DNA of 64,000 nt from Bombella apis (GTDB lineage: Bacteria > Pseudomonadota > Alphaproteobacteria > Acetobacterales > Acetobacteraceae), in NCBI RefSeq assembly GCF_018221685.1, contig NZ_JAGJTM010000005.1, forward strand, positions 347,264 to 411,263. Direction: 5' to 3'. Below the pieces are notes generated by a model. It made no database searches and had not been told where the DNA came from. It worked only from the letters and a program-made list of their open reading frames with translations. Position numbers and translations under genes: made by a program. Position 1 is the first letter of the stretch. The number at the start of each line of letters is the position of its first letter. Positions 44,969 through 54,111 of this stretch are shown one piece after another.

Positions 44969-46678
44969 TCAGTCCTCGGAGCTACGACGACGGATGGCCG
45001 CACCAAGGATATCACCGAGAGATGCACCGGAGTCAGAAGAGCCATACTCACTGATGGCCTGCTTGTCTTCCTCAACCTCACGACCACGGATGGTCAGAGA
45101 CAGCTTGCGGGAAGAACGGTCCAGACCGACCACCTTGGCATCGACCTTCTCGCCAACAGCGAAGCGTTCCGGACGCTGCTCGCTCTTGTCACGGGCCAGC
45201 TCGCCACGACGGATGAAGCCTGTCAGGACATCATCGACCTTGACCTCGATCCCGTTGCTCTGAACAGCCGTCACAACGCAGGTGACGACATCACCCTTGT
45301 TGATGCGGTCCAGCACATCGGCGGCCGGGTCTTCCTGAAGCTGCTTGATACCCAGGGAGATACGCTCCTTCTCGGCATCCACGTCGAGAACCTTGGCCTG
45401 AACGACCTGGCCCTTCTCGTAGCGCTTCATGACCTCTTCGCCGGACTCGTCCCAGGACAGGTCGGACATGTGGACCATGCCGTCGATGTCGGCGGACAGG
45501 CCGATGAACAGACCGAACTCGGTGATGTTGCGGATCTCGCCTTCGATGACAGAGCCAACCTTGTGCTCTTCAGCGAACTGCTCCCACGGATTCCGCTGAA
45601 CCTGCTTCAGGCCCAGGGAGATGCGGCGCTTGGCGCTGTCCACATCCAGAACCATGACCTCGACCTCCTGGGAGGTGGCCACGATCTTGCCCGGATGGAC
45701 GTTCTTCTTCGTCCAGGACATTTCGGAGACGTGCACCAGACCTTCAACACCCGGCTCCAGCTCAACGAAGGCACCGTAGTCCGTGATGTTGGTCACGCGG
45801 CCCGTGAAGCGGGCATTGACCGGATACTTGACGGCCACGTTCTCCCACGGATCAGCCTCAAGCTGCTTCATGCCCAGGGAGATGCGCTGCGTGTCGGAGT
45901 TGAAGCGGATCACCTGCACGCGGACAGGCTGGCCGATCTGCAGAGCTTCAGACGGATGGTTGATGCGCTTCCAGGCGATGTCGGTTACATGCAGCAGGCC
46001 ATCAACGCCGCCGAGGTCAACGAACGCACCGTAATCGGTGATGTTCTTGACGACGCCGTCGAGGATCATGCCTTCCTTCAGGCCCTGGATCAGCTCGGAA
46101 CGCTGCTCGGCACGGGTCTCTTCCAGAACGGCGCGACGTGACACGACGATGTTGCCACGGGCCCGGTCCATCTTGAGGATCTGGAACGGCTGCGGCTGGC
46201 CCATGAGCGGCCCGACGTCACGCACGGGGCGGATGTCCACCTGGCTGCCCGGCAGGAAGGCCATGGCGCCGCCCAGATCAACCGTGAAACCACCCTTCAC
46301 GCGACCATAGATCGTGCCGTTGACACGCTGGTTGTGGGCAAAAGCGCTCTCCAGAGCGGTCCATGCCTCCTCGCGGCGGGCTTTCTCACGGGACAGAACG
46401 ATGGAACCGTCACGGTCCTCGTAGCGCTCGATGAACAGCTCGAACACATCACCCGGCTTCACATCCGGGGTTGTGCCAACAGGGCCGAACTCGCGCAGGG
46501 CAACACGCCCCTCGCTCTTCAGGCCAACATCGACGATGGCGTGATCGTCTGTCAGACGGATGACACGGCCGCGGACAACGGTCCCGTCAAACGCACTGTC
46601 ACTGCCCAGTGTTTCATCCAGCAGGGCAGCAAAATCTTCTTTACCGTGTTCCGGTGTATTCTGAGTGGCAGAAGCCAT
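44969..46678 (-). CDS. rpsA: 30S ribosomal protein S1
   Basis: Binds mRNA on the small subunit and helps initiation on structured or weak leaders. 569 residues made of six S1 domains: two N-terminal ones (GTVVRGRVIRLTDDHAIVDV; VNGTIYGRVKGGFTVDLGG), then four canonical repeats such as DGVVKNITDYGAFVDLGGVD and GRVTNITDYGAFVELEPGVE, with the recurring NPWEQF/DPWENV linkers. The frame runs 56 codons upstream, but ATG 46678 gives the standard MASATQNT start; only GGAAAT precedes it. A leader of about 245 bases separates it from cmk, enough for the S1 autoregulation known in other bacteria. Confidence 0.97.
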   Translation of the reverse strand: MASATQNTPEHGKEDFAALLDETLGSDSAFDGTVVRGRVIRLTDDHAIVDVGLKSEGRVALREFGPVGTTPDVKPGDVFELFIERYEDRDGSIVLSREKARREEAWTALESAFAHNQRVNGTIYGRVKGGFTVDLGGAMAFLPGSQVDIRPVRDVGPLMGQPQPFQILKMDRARGNIVVSRRAVLEETRAEQRSELIQGLKEGMILDGVVKNITDYGAFVDLGGVDGLLHVTDIAWKRINHPSEALQIGQPVRVQVIRFNSDTQRISLGMKQLEADPWENVAVKYPVNARFTGRVTNITDYGAFVELEPGVEGLVHVSEMSWTKKNVHPGKIVATSQEVEVMVLDVDSAKRRISLGLKQVQRNPWEQFAEEHKVGSVIEGEIRNITEFGLFIGLSADIDGMVHMSDLSWDESGEEVMKRYEKGQVVQAKVLDVDAEKERISLGIKQLQEDPAADVLDRINKGDVVTCVVTAVQSNGIEVKVDDVLTGFIRRGELARDKSEQRPERFAVGEKVDAKVVGLDRSSRKLSLTIRGREVEEDKQAISEYGSSDSGASLGDILGAAIRRRSSED

Positions 46679-46923
46679 GTATTTCCAGCATTCCAGAGTG
46701 CCGCAGCCAGTGCCCGGCACCCAGCCATGCGCCGTCTCCCTCTGCCCAAAAACACAGTGATGGGCTCCAAAAAACGACGTCTCCCCCCGACCCCACAGCC
46801 CGGAGCGGAAGTCATCACAAATCGCAGATCCCCCAAGGGGATTCATGACACCACGGGCTGTGCGGCGTCATACCCCCTCACCAACACGCATAAGGGGGGG
46901 ACTGTCAACAGCGAAGATATGAA

Positions 46924-47577
46924 TCAGCGCCGGATGATGCCCTTTTCCTGCAGAATCTGGCAGACACGGTCCAGCACGTCGGCTGCATCCAGATCATCCG
47001 TTACAATCTGCACGGCATCCTCGGCCGGGCGCAACGGTGCCGTCTCGCGGGAGGCGTCCTGCTGATCCCGTGCATTGATGGCCGCCACTTCCTCAGCCAG
47101 CTGGGCCGGAGACGTGCATGGCTGACCATGCCGCTGCACATAACGCCGCTGGGCCCGGACCTCTGCCGAGGCCGTAATGAAGAATTTGGCGGTGGCATCA
47201 GGAAACACGACCGTCCCGATATCACGACCATCCACCACGGCACCCCGGGCCCGCCCGAAATGACGCTGCCGCTCCAGCAGAGCTTCCCGGACCTCCGGAT
47301 GCCGGGCCACGGCGGAGGCCGCCCGGTCCACCTCCGGCTCCCGCAGGTCGGTCCGGCGCATGTCCTCCGGCACGAGCTGACGGGCCTGCTCCGGCCCGTC
47401 ATGAGCCGGATCGCCCCCCTGGTCCAGCACCCGGCGGGCCACGGCCCGATACAGCAGCCCCGTATCCAGATAAGGCAGCTCCAGCGTATCCGCCAGCTGG
47501 CGGGCGAGCGTGCCCTTGCCTGCGGCGGCAGGGCCATCAATAGCGATGACCGGATATTTCATGCCCCGCCGGCTCAT
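46924..47577 (-). CDS. cmk: Cytidylate kinase
   Basis: Phosphorylates CMP and dCMP. 217 residues with P-loop IAIDGPAAAGKGTLARQLA (residues 11-29), LDTGLLYRAVA, VVDGRDIGTVVFPDA and the lid/Arg region RRYVQRHGQ. ATG 47577 overlaps the aroA stop (ATGA), so translation is coupled; a second ATG five codons later is possible. The aroA-cmk-rpsA order is a classic conserved cluster. Confidence 0.95.
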   Translation of the reverse strand: MSRRGMKYPVIAIDGPAAAGKGTLARQLADTLELPYLDTGLLYRAVARRVLDQGGDPAHDGPEQARQLVPEDMRRTDLREPEVDRAASAVARHPEVREALLERQRHFGRARGAVVDGRDIGTVVFPDATAKFFITASAEVRAQRRYVQRHGQPCTSPAQLAEEVAAINARDQQDASRETAPLRPAEDAVQIVTDDLDAADVLDRVCQILQEKGIIRR

Positions 47578-48902
47578 GCCTCCACCCCCGCACCAAGACC
47601 GTTCATCAGGGATACGAAACCGGGGAAGCTGGTCTCGATGAAGGCCGTATCATCAATATGGACCGGCTTCTCAGCCGCCAGCCCCAGCACGGTGGCGCTC
47701 ATGGCCAGACGGTGATCCATATGGGTCTGGACCTTCCCACCACCAGGCAGGGTTTTCTGCCCCTCGATGATCAGATCATCTCCTTCGACATGCACCTTCG
47801 CCCCATTGGCCTCCAGCAGCGCCACGGTGGCGGCCAGGCGGTCACTCTCCTTCACCCGCAGCTCGGCAAGGCCCCGCAGGCGGGATGTACCCTCCGCAAA
47901 CGCACAGGCCACGGCCAGAACCGGATATTCATCAATCATGGAGGGTACCCGCACAGCTGGAACATCCACCGCCTTCAGCCGCCCCGCACGAACATGCAGG
48001 TCTCCGATGACCTCCCCCCCTTCAATCCGCTCATCACGGACCTCCAGGGACGCCCCCATTTCCTTCAGGGTTTTGAACAGGCCGGTCCGCAGTGGATTCT
48101 GGCCCACTGCCTCCACGACAATCTCCGAACCCGGCACCAGCAGGGCCGCCACGACGGGGAAAGCCGCTGATGACGGGTCCCCCGGCACCAGCACGTCCTG
48201 CGCCACGAGGCGGGCCGGGCCTTTCAGCGTGATGCGCCGTCCGGCTCCGGGCAGCTCCTCAACCTTCACCTCCGTGCCGAAATGACGCAGCATGTTCTCG
48301 GTATGATCCCGGGTCGGGGCCGGCTCTTCCACCACCGTTTCCCCCTCGCAGTTCAGCCCTGCCAGAAGGATGGCGGATTTCACCTGTGCCGAGGCCACCG
48401 GCAGGCGGTAATGCAGCGGTTTCCCCTTGCCCGTTCCTTCCACGGCCATGGGCAGCTTCTGGCCCGCACGGGTCACGAATCGTGCCCCCATCTCACCCAG
48501 CGGAACGCTGACACGCCCCATCGGGCGGCTGCGGAGGGAGGCATCACCCGTCATGATGCTCATGAAGGGATGCGTCGCCAGAACACCACTGAGCAACCGG
48601 GCTGCCGTACCGGAGTTGCCCATGTCCAGCACATCGGCAGGCTCTTTCAGCCCATCCACACCACAGCCATCGACAATCCAGCGGCCCTCTTCCCGGACGA
48701 CCTTTGCCCCGAGGGCACGCATGGCCTCTGCCGTACGCAGCACGTCCTCACCTTCCAGCAGGCCGGAAATATGGGTCCGCCCTTCGGCAAGGGCGGCGAA
48801 CATGAGCGCACGATGGCTGATGGACTTGTCTCCGGGAACACGGACCCGCCCGGCCAGCCCAGCCGGGGCAGAGGAGACTTTCAAGGGACGCTGTGCTGTC
48901 AT
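47574..48902 (-). CDS. aroA: 3-phosphoshikimate 1-carboxyvinyltransferase (EPSP synthase)
   Basis: Sixth step of the shikimate pathway, joining shikimate-3-phosphate and phosphoenolpyruvate. 442 residues. Seen: VPGDKSISHRALMFAALAEG (residues 22-41), LDMGNSGTAARLL, GDASLRSRPMGRV, PVASAQVKSAILLAGLN, SMIDEYPVLAVACAFAEG and LRVKESDRLAA. Its spacing and motifs (KSAILLAGLN, DPSSAAFPVVAALLVPGS) resemble the Agrobacterium CP4 class II form, but the PEP-site loop reads NSGTA and keeps the Gly, where CP4 has Ala. Start ATG 48902 has AGGA close upstream. First gene of aroA-cmk-rpsA. Confidence 0.95.
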   Translation of the reverse strand: MTAQRPLKVSSAPAGLAGRVRVPGDKSISHRALMFAALAEGRTHISGLLEGEDVLRTAEAMRALGAKVVREEGRWIVDGCGVDGLKEPADVLDMGNSGTAARLLSGVLATHPFMSIMTGDASLRSRPMGRVSVPLGEMGARFVTRAGQKLPMAVEGTGKGKPLHYRLPVASAQVKSAILLAGLNCEGETVVEEPAPTRDHTENMLRHFGTEVKVEELPGAGRRITLKGPARLVAQDVLVPGDPSSAAFPVVAALLVPGSEIVVEAVGQNPLRTGLFKTLKEMGASLEVRDERIEGGEVIGDLHVRAGRLKAVDVPAVRVPSMIDEYPVLAVACAFAEGTSRLRGLAELRVKESDRLAATVALLEANGAKVHVEGDDLIIEGQKTLPGGGKVQTHMDHRLAMSATVLGLAAEKPVHIDDTAFIETSFPGFVSLMNGLGAGVEA

Positions 48903-49125
48903 AATCCTGCTTCACATCATCAAGGGTGGGATCATCCAATAGGACCAGACTACTCCATCCATCTGGAAAAGTCTGTCCCCCCATGCGGCAATTCTGCCAG
49001 CAGGAACGGACCCCGAGGCAGAGCTCCGCCTCTTCTGCCACCACATGGAGAAATATTTGACAGCGGGACATTTCGGTGGCATGGCCCAGTCACTTCTCTT
49101 TTGTGGCAACATGGGCTCCAGCATT

Positions 49126-49443
49126 ATGGCAAAACCAGAACTCGGTCTGAAACGGACATGCGTTGACTGCAATGCACGCTTCTATGATCTCAACCGCGTA
49201 CCGGCTGTCTGCCCGAAATGTGGGACAACCCAGCCCGGAAACCTCTCCCGCCTGAAGAAAGAGGACGAGCTGGCCGACGAGAAGGACAAGAATCTCGCCC
49301 AGGAAGAGCATGAGGATGATATGGACATCGACACTGGCGATGATGACGATGTCATCTCCGGTGATGATGATCTGGATGACGATGATGACATCAGCCAGGA
49401 TATCGAGGTCTCGACCGACAAGGATGACCGGGACGATTCATAA
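49126..49443 (+). CDS. TIGR02300-family zinc-ribbon protein with acidic tail
   Basis: 105 residues. The N-terminal 45 carry two CxxC knuckles (CVDCNARFYDLNRVP and CPKCG), the TIGR02300/FYDLN signature of alphaproteobacteria. The C-terminal 60 residues are low-complexity Asp/Glu (long D runs), likely disordered. Function is unknown; the family is near-universal in alphaproteobacteria. ATG 49126 gives the family start MAKPELGLKR; upstream codons in frame lack conservation. The ribosome-binding site is weak. A TTGACA at 49057-49062 may be its -35 box. A terminator follows at 49472. Confidence 0.88.
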   Translation: MAKPELGLKRTCVDCNARFYDLNRVPAVCPKCGTTQPGNLSRLKKEDELADEKDKNLAQEEHEDDMDIDTGDDDDVISGDDDLDDDDDISQDIEVSTDKDDRDDS

Positions 49444-49471
49444 AGGGCTCTCCCTGTTCTTCCCATGCAGG

Positions 49472-49501
49472 AGCCGCACCCCCACCCGGGTGCGGCTTTT
49501 C
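49472..49501 (+). terminator. Terminator after the TIGR02300 gene
   Basis: AGCCGCACCC / GGGTGCGGCT stem followed by TTTT, 28 bases after the stop codon. Its right arm overlaps a possible GTG start of the next gene. Confidence 0.7.
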
Positions 49502-49522
49502 TGTCTGGGGATTGGCACCTGC

Positions 49523-50089
49523 ATGGCCGGCATCGTGCAGGCCCATGCCGCAGCTCCCCGCCCAGCGACAGCAGAGGCCCTCGCACACGAGCTGGGCCAA
49601 CGGGCCAGTGCCACAGCCACCCTGCAACAGCACTGCCCCCGCCCCATTACAGCCCATCTTCTGGACAGAGCGGCGCCCCCTGCCCTCCAGCGGGACGCCA
49701 GACAGGCCCTGCAGGCCTCCCCAACAACACGACTGGTCGTCCGGCACGTCCAGCTTCTCTGCGGGCGGGCAGTATGGTCAGAGGCATGGAATCTATACCT
49801 GCCCGACCGTCTGACACCAGACGCCCGCCGGAAACTGGCCGGAAGCCATGTGCCTTTCGGCCAGGCCGTTGGTGAGGCCGCCTTTTCCCGGCAGCGTCTT
49901 GGAAGCCGCTTCACAGGGCTGCCCGCAGGCGTCGTGCTGGAAAACCGGGCCATCCTCCACCGCAGGGTGGATCAGCGTGGTTTTTCCTATCTTGTTGAAC
50001 GCTACAAAAAGGCGGCCCTTGAGATCAGGACGCCGCAGGCGACCAGTTCAGATGTTGCCCGCCATCAGGTGCCAGCATCTGTCCCGTGA
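49523..50089 (+). CDS. Chorismate-lyase-like protein (UbiC-like fold), probably exported
   Basis: 188 residues from ATG 49523; a GTG at 49490 would add 11 residues (MRLFCLGIGTC) and complete a signal peptide ending at QAHA-AP. The C-terminal 110 residues, with RHVQLLCGRAVWSEAWNLYL, VPFGQAVGEAAFSR and LENRAILHRR, follow the pattern of chorismate pyruvate-lyase: an Arg-V-x-L start, an acid at the strand end, P-x-G, then a late Arg. The match is weak and some catalytic positions cannot be confirmed. If exported it cannot use cytosolic chorismate, so another role is likely. The 3' end overlaps the convergent SDR gene by 65 bases. Confidence 0.5.
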   Translation: MAGIVQAHAAAPRPATAEALAHELGQRASATATLQQHCPRPITAHLLDRAAPPALQRDARQALQASPTTRLVVRHVQLLCGRAVWSEAWNLYLPDRLTPDARRKLAGSHVPFGQAVGEAAFSRQRLGSRFTGLPAGVVLENRAILHRRVDQRGFSYLVERYKKAALEIRTPQATSSDVARHQVPASVP

Positions 50090-50777
50090 CAGATGGCAGC
50101 ATCAGGAACATGCGGGCAATGGCAGCAATTTCATCCGGACCCGCACCCCGCTGAAGGGGTGTGCTGCGGCACATGCTCTCGAAATGGTCCAGAGACTGGC
50201 CTGCGGCAGGCAGGACAGGCCCCGGCCCGATGGCATTCACCCGAATGCGGGGTGCCAGCCCCAGAGCCATGCTGCGGGTCAGGCTCCATAAGGCAGAGCG
50301 GGATACGGTATAGCTGACAAAATGAGGCGTCAGATTCCAGACACGCTGGTCCAGCATGTTGAGGATCAGCCCCTCCGCTCCGTCCGGCAAGGAATCGGCC
50401 ATAGCCTGGGACAGAACAAACGGAGCACGCAGGTTCGGCTCCATATGTGCATCCCAGCTTTCACGGGTCACGCCGCCCAGTTCATCCCGTTCAAAAACGG
50501 ACGCATTGTTGATGAGAACGCCAACCGGCCCCAGCCTGGCCTCAACCTCCGCCAACAGGGGCAGCAGAGTAGCCTCCTCCGCCAGATCAGCCTGCACGAC
50601 ACAGCCATGACCATCAATCTGCCGCAGCAGGGCCTCGGCCTCATCACGGCTGTGGCGGCAATGGATGGCCACGGCAAAGCCTTCCCGGGCCAGCATCTCC
50701 ACCATCGCCCGGCCGAGGCGACGGGCACCCCCCGTTACCAGCGCAACACGGGGCATATGGGGCGACAGACCAAACAT
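50025..50777 (-). CDS. Short-chain dehydrogenase, pteridine-reductase-like, with a Lys-to-Arg change at the active site
   Basis: 250 residues, Rossmann fold. TGGARRLGRAMVE (residues 16-28) is the NAD(P) loop with the double Arg typical of NADPH-binding pteridine reductases (FolM-like), then NNASVFERD. The usual YxxxK catalytic pair is here SYTVSRSALW, with Arg (codon CGC) in place of Lys. RVNAIGPGPVLPA follows as in FolM-like proteins. The Arg may keep part of the proton-relay role or the enzyme may be altered; not decidable from sequence. Start ATG 50777 follows the recR stop by a few bases, with GGAAGG upstream. Confidence 0.78.
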   Translation of the reverse strand: MFGLSPHMPRVALVTGGARRLGRAMVEMLAREGFAVAIHCRHSRDEAEALLRQIDGHGCVVQADLAEEATLLPLLAEVEARLGPVGVLINNASVFERDELGGVTRESWDAHMEPNLRAPFVLSQAMADSLPDGAEGLILNMLDQRVWNLTPHFVSYTVSRSALWSLTRSMALGLAPRIRVNAIGPGPVLPAAGQSLDHFESMCRSTPLQRGAGPDEIAAIARMFLMLPSVTGQMLAPDGGQHLNWSPAAS

Positions 50778-50779
50778 GC

Positions 50780-51376
50780 TCACAGAACCTTCCGGGATGA
50801 CATGGCGGCCGCCAGCGTGCCTTCATCCAGCACATCCAGCGCCCCGCCCATCGGCATGCCGTGACCCAGACGGCTCACCGCCACCTTGTGAGGGGCCAGT
50901 TTTTCCTGCAACCAATGGGCCGTGGTCGCACCATCCACCGTGGCTCCAAGGGCAAGAATGACCTCTTCCACCTCGCCTGACTGCACACGCTCCATGAGGC
51001 CCGTCAGATTGAGGTCTTCCGGCCCACAGCCTGAAAGGGCCGACAGCACGCCACCCAGTACCTGATACCGCCCCCGATGCATTCCGGACCGCTCCAGCGC
51101 CCAGAGGTCACCAACACTCTCCACCACACAGATGACTGATGGATCACGCTGGGGGTCTGCACAGAGCGAACAGGGTGTACAGCTGTCCAGGTTGCCGCAT
51201 TGCGGGCAGGTATGGATCGACTGTGCCGCCGCCTGCATGGCAGCAATCAGGGGCTGGAGACGTGCCTCTGGTGCCTGGAGAAGCGCCAGAGCCGCCCGAC
51301 GGGCCGAACGGGGGCCAAGGCCGGGCAGACGGGCCAGACGGGACATCAGGGTTTCGATTTCGGGGCTTATGCGCAC
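50780..51376 (-). CDS. recR: Recombination mediator protein RecR
   Basis: Works with RecO/RecF to load RecA at gaps. 198 residues with the helix-hairpin-helix (LARLPGLGPRSARRAAL), the C4 zinc finger (CPQCGNLDSCTPCSLC, residues 57-72), the Toprim domain (ICVVESVGDLWALE) and the end LGHGMPMGGALDVLDEGTL. It starts at GTG 51376 with GAGG seven bases upstream. The dnaX-ybaB-recR order is conserved widely. Confidence 0.96.
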   Translation of the reverse strand: MRISPEIETLMSRLARLPGLGPRSARRAALALLQAPEARLQPLIAAMQAAAQSIHTCPQCGNLDSCTPCSLCADPQRDPSVICVVESVGDLWALERSGMHRGRYQVLGGVLSALSGCGPEDLNLTGLMERVQSGEVEEVILALGATVDGATTAHWLQEKLAPHKVAVSRLGHGMPMGGALDVLDEGTLAAAMSSRKVL

Positions 51377-51403
51377 GTCAGACCCTCATCCTCGCTCCGG
51401 CTT

Positions 51404-51727
51404 TCAGAAAGGCAGGTCCATGCCCGGCGGCAGCTGGAGACCACCGGTGACCTTCTTCATCTCCTCCCGGCTCATGGCTTCCGTTTTGCTGCGGGCATCG
51501 GCAAAGGCAGCGACGATCAGGTCCTGCATGGTCTCCATGTCTTCCGGATCAGCCAGTTTGGGGTCGATCGTGATGGACTTGAGCGCCCCCTTGCCCGTCA
51601 GGGTCAGCCGTACCAGCCCGTTGCCGGCCTCACCGTCAACCTCCGCACTCTCCAGCCTGGCCTGAACCTCTTTCATGCGGGCCTGCATCTGTGTGGCCTG
51701 CTTCATCATGCCAGCAAGATTTTTCAT
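51404..51727 (-). CDS. YbaB/EbfC nucleoid-associated protein
   Basis: 107 residues. Small tweezer-shaped DNA-binding dimer: [20 protein letters not shown] (residues 1-20) followed by [22 protein letters not shown] and [14 protein letters not shown] 51727 has AAGGAG seven bases upstream. Between dnaX and recR, as in most proteobacteria. The Met/Gln-rich first helix is typical. Confidence 0.95.
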   Translation of the reverse strand: MKNLAGMMKQATQMQARMKEVQARLESAEVDGEAGNGLVRLTLTGKGALKSITIDPKLADPEDMETMQDLIVAAFADARSKTEAMSREEMKKVTGGLQLPPGMDLPF

Positions 51728-51781
51728 CACGTCACTCCTTGGTTACAGAACTGGGCCGGGGCCATGGTGACCTCTGACGGC

Positions 51782-53869
51782 TCAGTAAAACTCATCCTCA
51801 TCAGGGTAATCGGCATCCGGCGGGGCAAATTCAAAATCAGGCGGCACGTCTTCCCCCAAAGGCACCACCGTCTCCGGCGGCAGGCCGTAATCATCCAGAG
51901 TATGATCCCGCACCTCACCAATCTGGGCATGCGGAAACCGCTGCATGATGGCCCGGACCAGCGGATGCTGCCTGGCCTTGTCCTGATGCAGGGCGATAAT
52001 TTCTGCCCCCTGCTCGTCCAGCGTCGCCTCACCCTGTTCTTCGGAAGCAACCACCTGCCAGCGGCCGGGATAGAGCCTGTCCAGCAGGGCTGTCAGGGCA
52101 CGGAAGGCCTGCCGCTTCTGATCCCGGTCATTTTCAGCCAGACGGAGCACGAGACGGGGCGGCTCAAACTCCACGACATGCCCCAGATGCCGCAGCGTTC
52201 CGTGGAGACGGGCTTCCTTCTGCTGCCCCACAAGCGCAACCAGCTCCCGCCAGCTTCGGGGCATGGGCGGAATGGCCTCGCCCGCACCGCCATCATCCGG
52301 CCCCGGCCCTTCATCACGGGCCGACACGGCTGTGCCATTCTCCGTGGCCAGACGCAGAGGCTGCCTCGCAGGGACCGGTTCCGGAGTAGGCCCGTCCAGC
52401 TGCGGCTTCAGGACGGTACTGCCCTGACGGACCACATCACTCCCCCCGGCCATCGTCCCAGCCCCCTGCACGAAAGCTGAAGGCCCACTTCCCTCCTGCC
52501 CCCGGGGAACGGAAGACCGGGACACGGATGAGGACACGCCCCCTGCTGGAGCCGTCCCCCCGCCATGAGCGGCAGATGAAGCGGCATTTCCCTGCGGACC
52601 GGACCGTCCCTCGGTCTGGATGGCACCGGAAGACGATGCCTCCTGCATCTGCCGGATCAGCCTATCCGGCGTGGGCAGGAGACTGGCATGACAGAGACGG
52701 ATCAGCACCATCTCGGCTGCCTGCTGCCGGTCCGGAGCGGCTTCCACCTCGGCCAGCCCCTTCAGGAGCAGCTGCCAGGCCCGCCCCAGAACCGTGACCC
52801 CCACATGATCCACGATCGCCCCGCCACGGACCTTCTCCATTTCCGGCAGTTCTGGGCCGTCACGCAGTTCCGGCAGGGCCTTGATGCGGGAGAGAAGGTG
52901 CAGCACGTCCATCAGGTCCGTCAGCAGGACGCCCAGATCAGCCCCACGGGCATAAGCCCGCCCGGCAATCTCCAGCACGGGCGCCACCTGCCCGTGCAGG
53001 GCAGCCTCCAGCAGGTCGAACACCATGCCACGGTCCGCCAGCCCCAGCATGTCCGCCACGCTGGCCGTATCGGACGCTCCCTGTGCGATGGCCTGATCCA
53101 GCAGGGACAGGCCGTCACGCACGGAACCGTCAGCGGCTCTGGCAATGAGGGCCAAAGCCCCCTCTTCCAGCTCCGCCCCCTCCTTGCGGGCGATGCGGGC
53201 AAAATGCTCGGCCAGCATGGCCTGCGGCACACGCTGGAGGTCGAAACGCTGGCAGCGGGACAGCACCGTGACAGGCACCTTCCGCAGTTCGGTCGTGGCA
53301 AAGATGAAGGTGACCTGTGCCGGAGGTTCCTCCAGCGTCTTCAGCAGCGCATTGAAGGCATTGCGAGACAGCATGTGCACTTCGTCAATCACGAAGACCT
53401 TCATGCGGGCCTGCATGGGGCGGAACCGGGCGGCCTCGATAATCTCCCGCACATCATCCACGCCCGTGCGGGAGGCAGCATCCATCTCCAGCACATCAGG
53501 ATGACGGTCTGCCAGAATGGCCTTGCAGTTGGGGCAGACACCGCAGGGATCAGCCGTCGGGCCACCCCTGCCATCCACGCCGGTGCAGTTCAGGGCACGG
53601 GCGATGATCCGGGCCGTGGTGGTTTTGCCCACGCCCCGCACCCCTGTCAGCATGAAGGCATGGGCCACACGGCCCACGGCAAAGGCCCGGCGCAGGATGC
53701 GGACGAGGCTCTCCTGACCGATCAGGTCATCGAATGTCTGGGGACGATATTTGCGGGCCAGAACACGGTAGGGTGCCTTCTGTTCCGAAGGAACGGCATC
53801 CGCTGGGGCAGCATCGGAGAAAAAACCGGCTCCGCCTTCGGGTGGGAGGGGAATGTCTTCTTCGCTCAC
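51782..53869 (-). CDS. dnaX: DNA polymerase III subunits gamma/tau
   Basis: Clamp-loader ATPase core and scaffold of the replisome. 695 residues from GTG 53869 (GGAGG about 13 bases upstream; the frame stays open beyond this through the 4.5S RNA gene). Seen: RPQTFDDLIGQESLVRIL, Walker A GVRGVGKTTTARIIA, zinc module CGVCPNCKAI, DEVHMLSRNAFNALLKTLEE, the Arg-finger SRCQRFD. A variable Ser/Gly/Pro linker spans about residues 415-520, followed by the tau C-terminal domain. No A-rich slippery stretch for programmed frameshifting is visible, so probably only tau is made. Confidence 0.95.
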   Translation of the reverse strand: MSEEDIPLPPEGGAGFFSDAAPADAVPSEQKAPYRVLARKYRPQTFDDLIGQESLVRILRRAFAVGRVAHAFMLTGVRGVGKTTTARIIARALNCTGVDGRGGPTADPCGVCPNCKAILADRHPDVLEMDAASRTGVDDVREIIEAARFRPMQARMKVFVIDEVHMLSRNAFNALLKTLEEPPAQVTFIFATTELRKVPVTVLSRCQRFDLQRVPQAMLAEHFARIARKEGAELEEGALALIARAADGSVRDGLSLLDQAIAQGASDTASVADMLGLADRGMVFDLLEAALHGQVAPVLEIAGRAYARGADLGVLLTDLMDVLHLLSRIKALPELRDGPELPEMEKVRGGAIVDHVGVTVLGRAWQLLLKGLAEVEAAPDRQQAAEMVLIRLCHASLLPTPDRLIRQMQEASSSGAIQTEGRSGPQGNAASSAAHGGGTAPAGGVSSSVSRSSVPRGQEGSGPSAFVQGAGTMAGGSDVVRQGSTVLKPQLDGPTPEPVPARQPLRLATENGTAVSARDEGPGPDDGGAGEAIPPMPRSWRELVALVGQQKEARLHGTLRHLGHVVEFEPPRLVLRLAENDRDQKRQAFRALTALLDRLYPGRWQVVASEEQGEATLDEQGAEIIALHQDKARQHPLVRAIMQRFPHAQIGEVRDHTLDDYGLPPETVVPLGEDVPPDFEFAPPDADYPDEDEFY

Positions 53870-53945
53870 GGCTGCAACGTGCCTCCCACAGCTTTCATCG
53901 TCTGGAAAGGACGCCCCGGAGGCACACGGGCCTGCACGGCAATCG

Positions 53946-54047
53946 GAGGAGACCGGACACCCGACCCGACACGAGCCCACTACGGCTGCTCCCTTCCGGG
54001 CCTGACCGGGTTCGCAGGTCAGCCGCCCGGGGCCGATCTCCCAAGCG
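53946..54047 (-). ncRNA. ffs: Signal recognition particle 4.5S RNA
   Basis: On the minus strand the invariant domain IV is present: ACCTGCGAACCCGGTCAG followed by GCCCGGAAGGGAGCAGCCG, the GGAA tetraloop and symmetric internal loop bound by Ffh. Flanking arms pair (GGAGATCGG with CCGGTCTCC), forming the long hairpin. It stands directly upstream of dnaX. End coordinates are set by pairing and may be off by several bases. Confidence 0.88.
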
Positions 54048-54111
54048 GGCTTCTAGCACAGGAACAGGGGGGGCAGGCAAGCCCTTACTTTCCACCACAC
54101 CCCATGCCCTT

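Noticed and set aside
44933..46141. A 402-codon plus-strand frame
   Set aside because: Antisense to rpsA; its repeated stretches mirror the S1 repeats on the other strand.
52440..52660. Programmed frameshift site in dnaX
   Set aside because: I looked for an A-rich slippery heptamer in the linker region and saw none.
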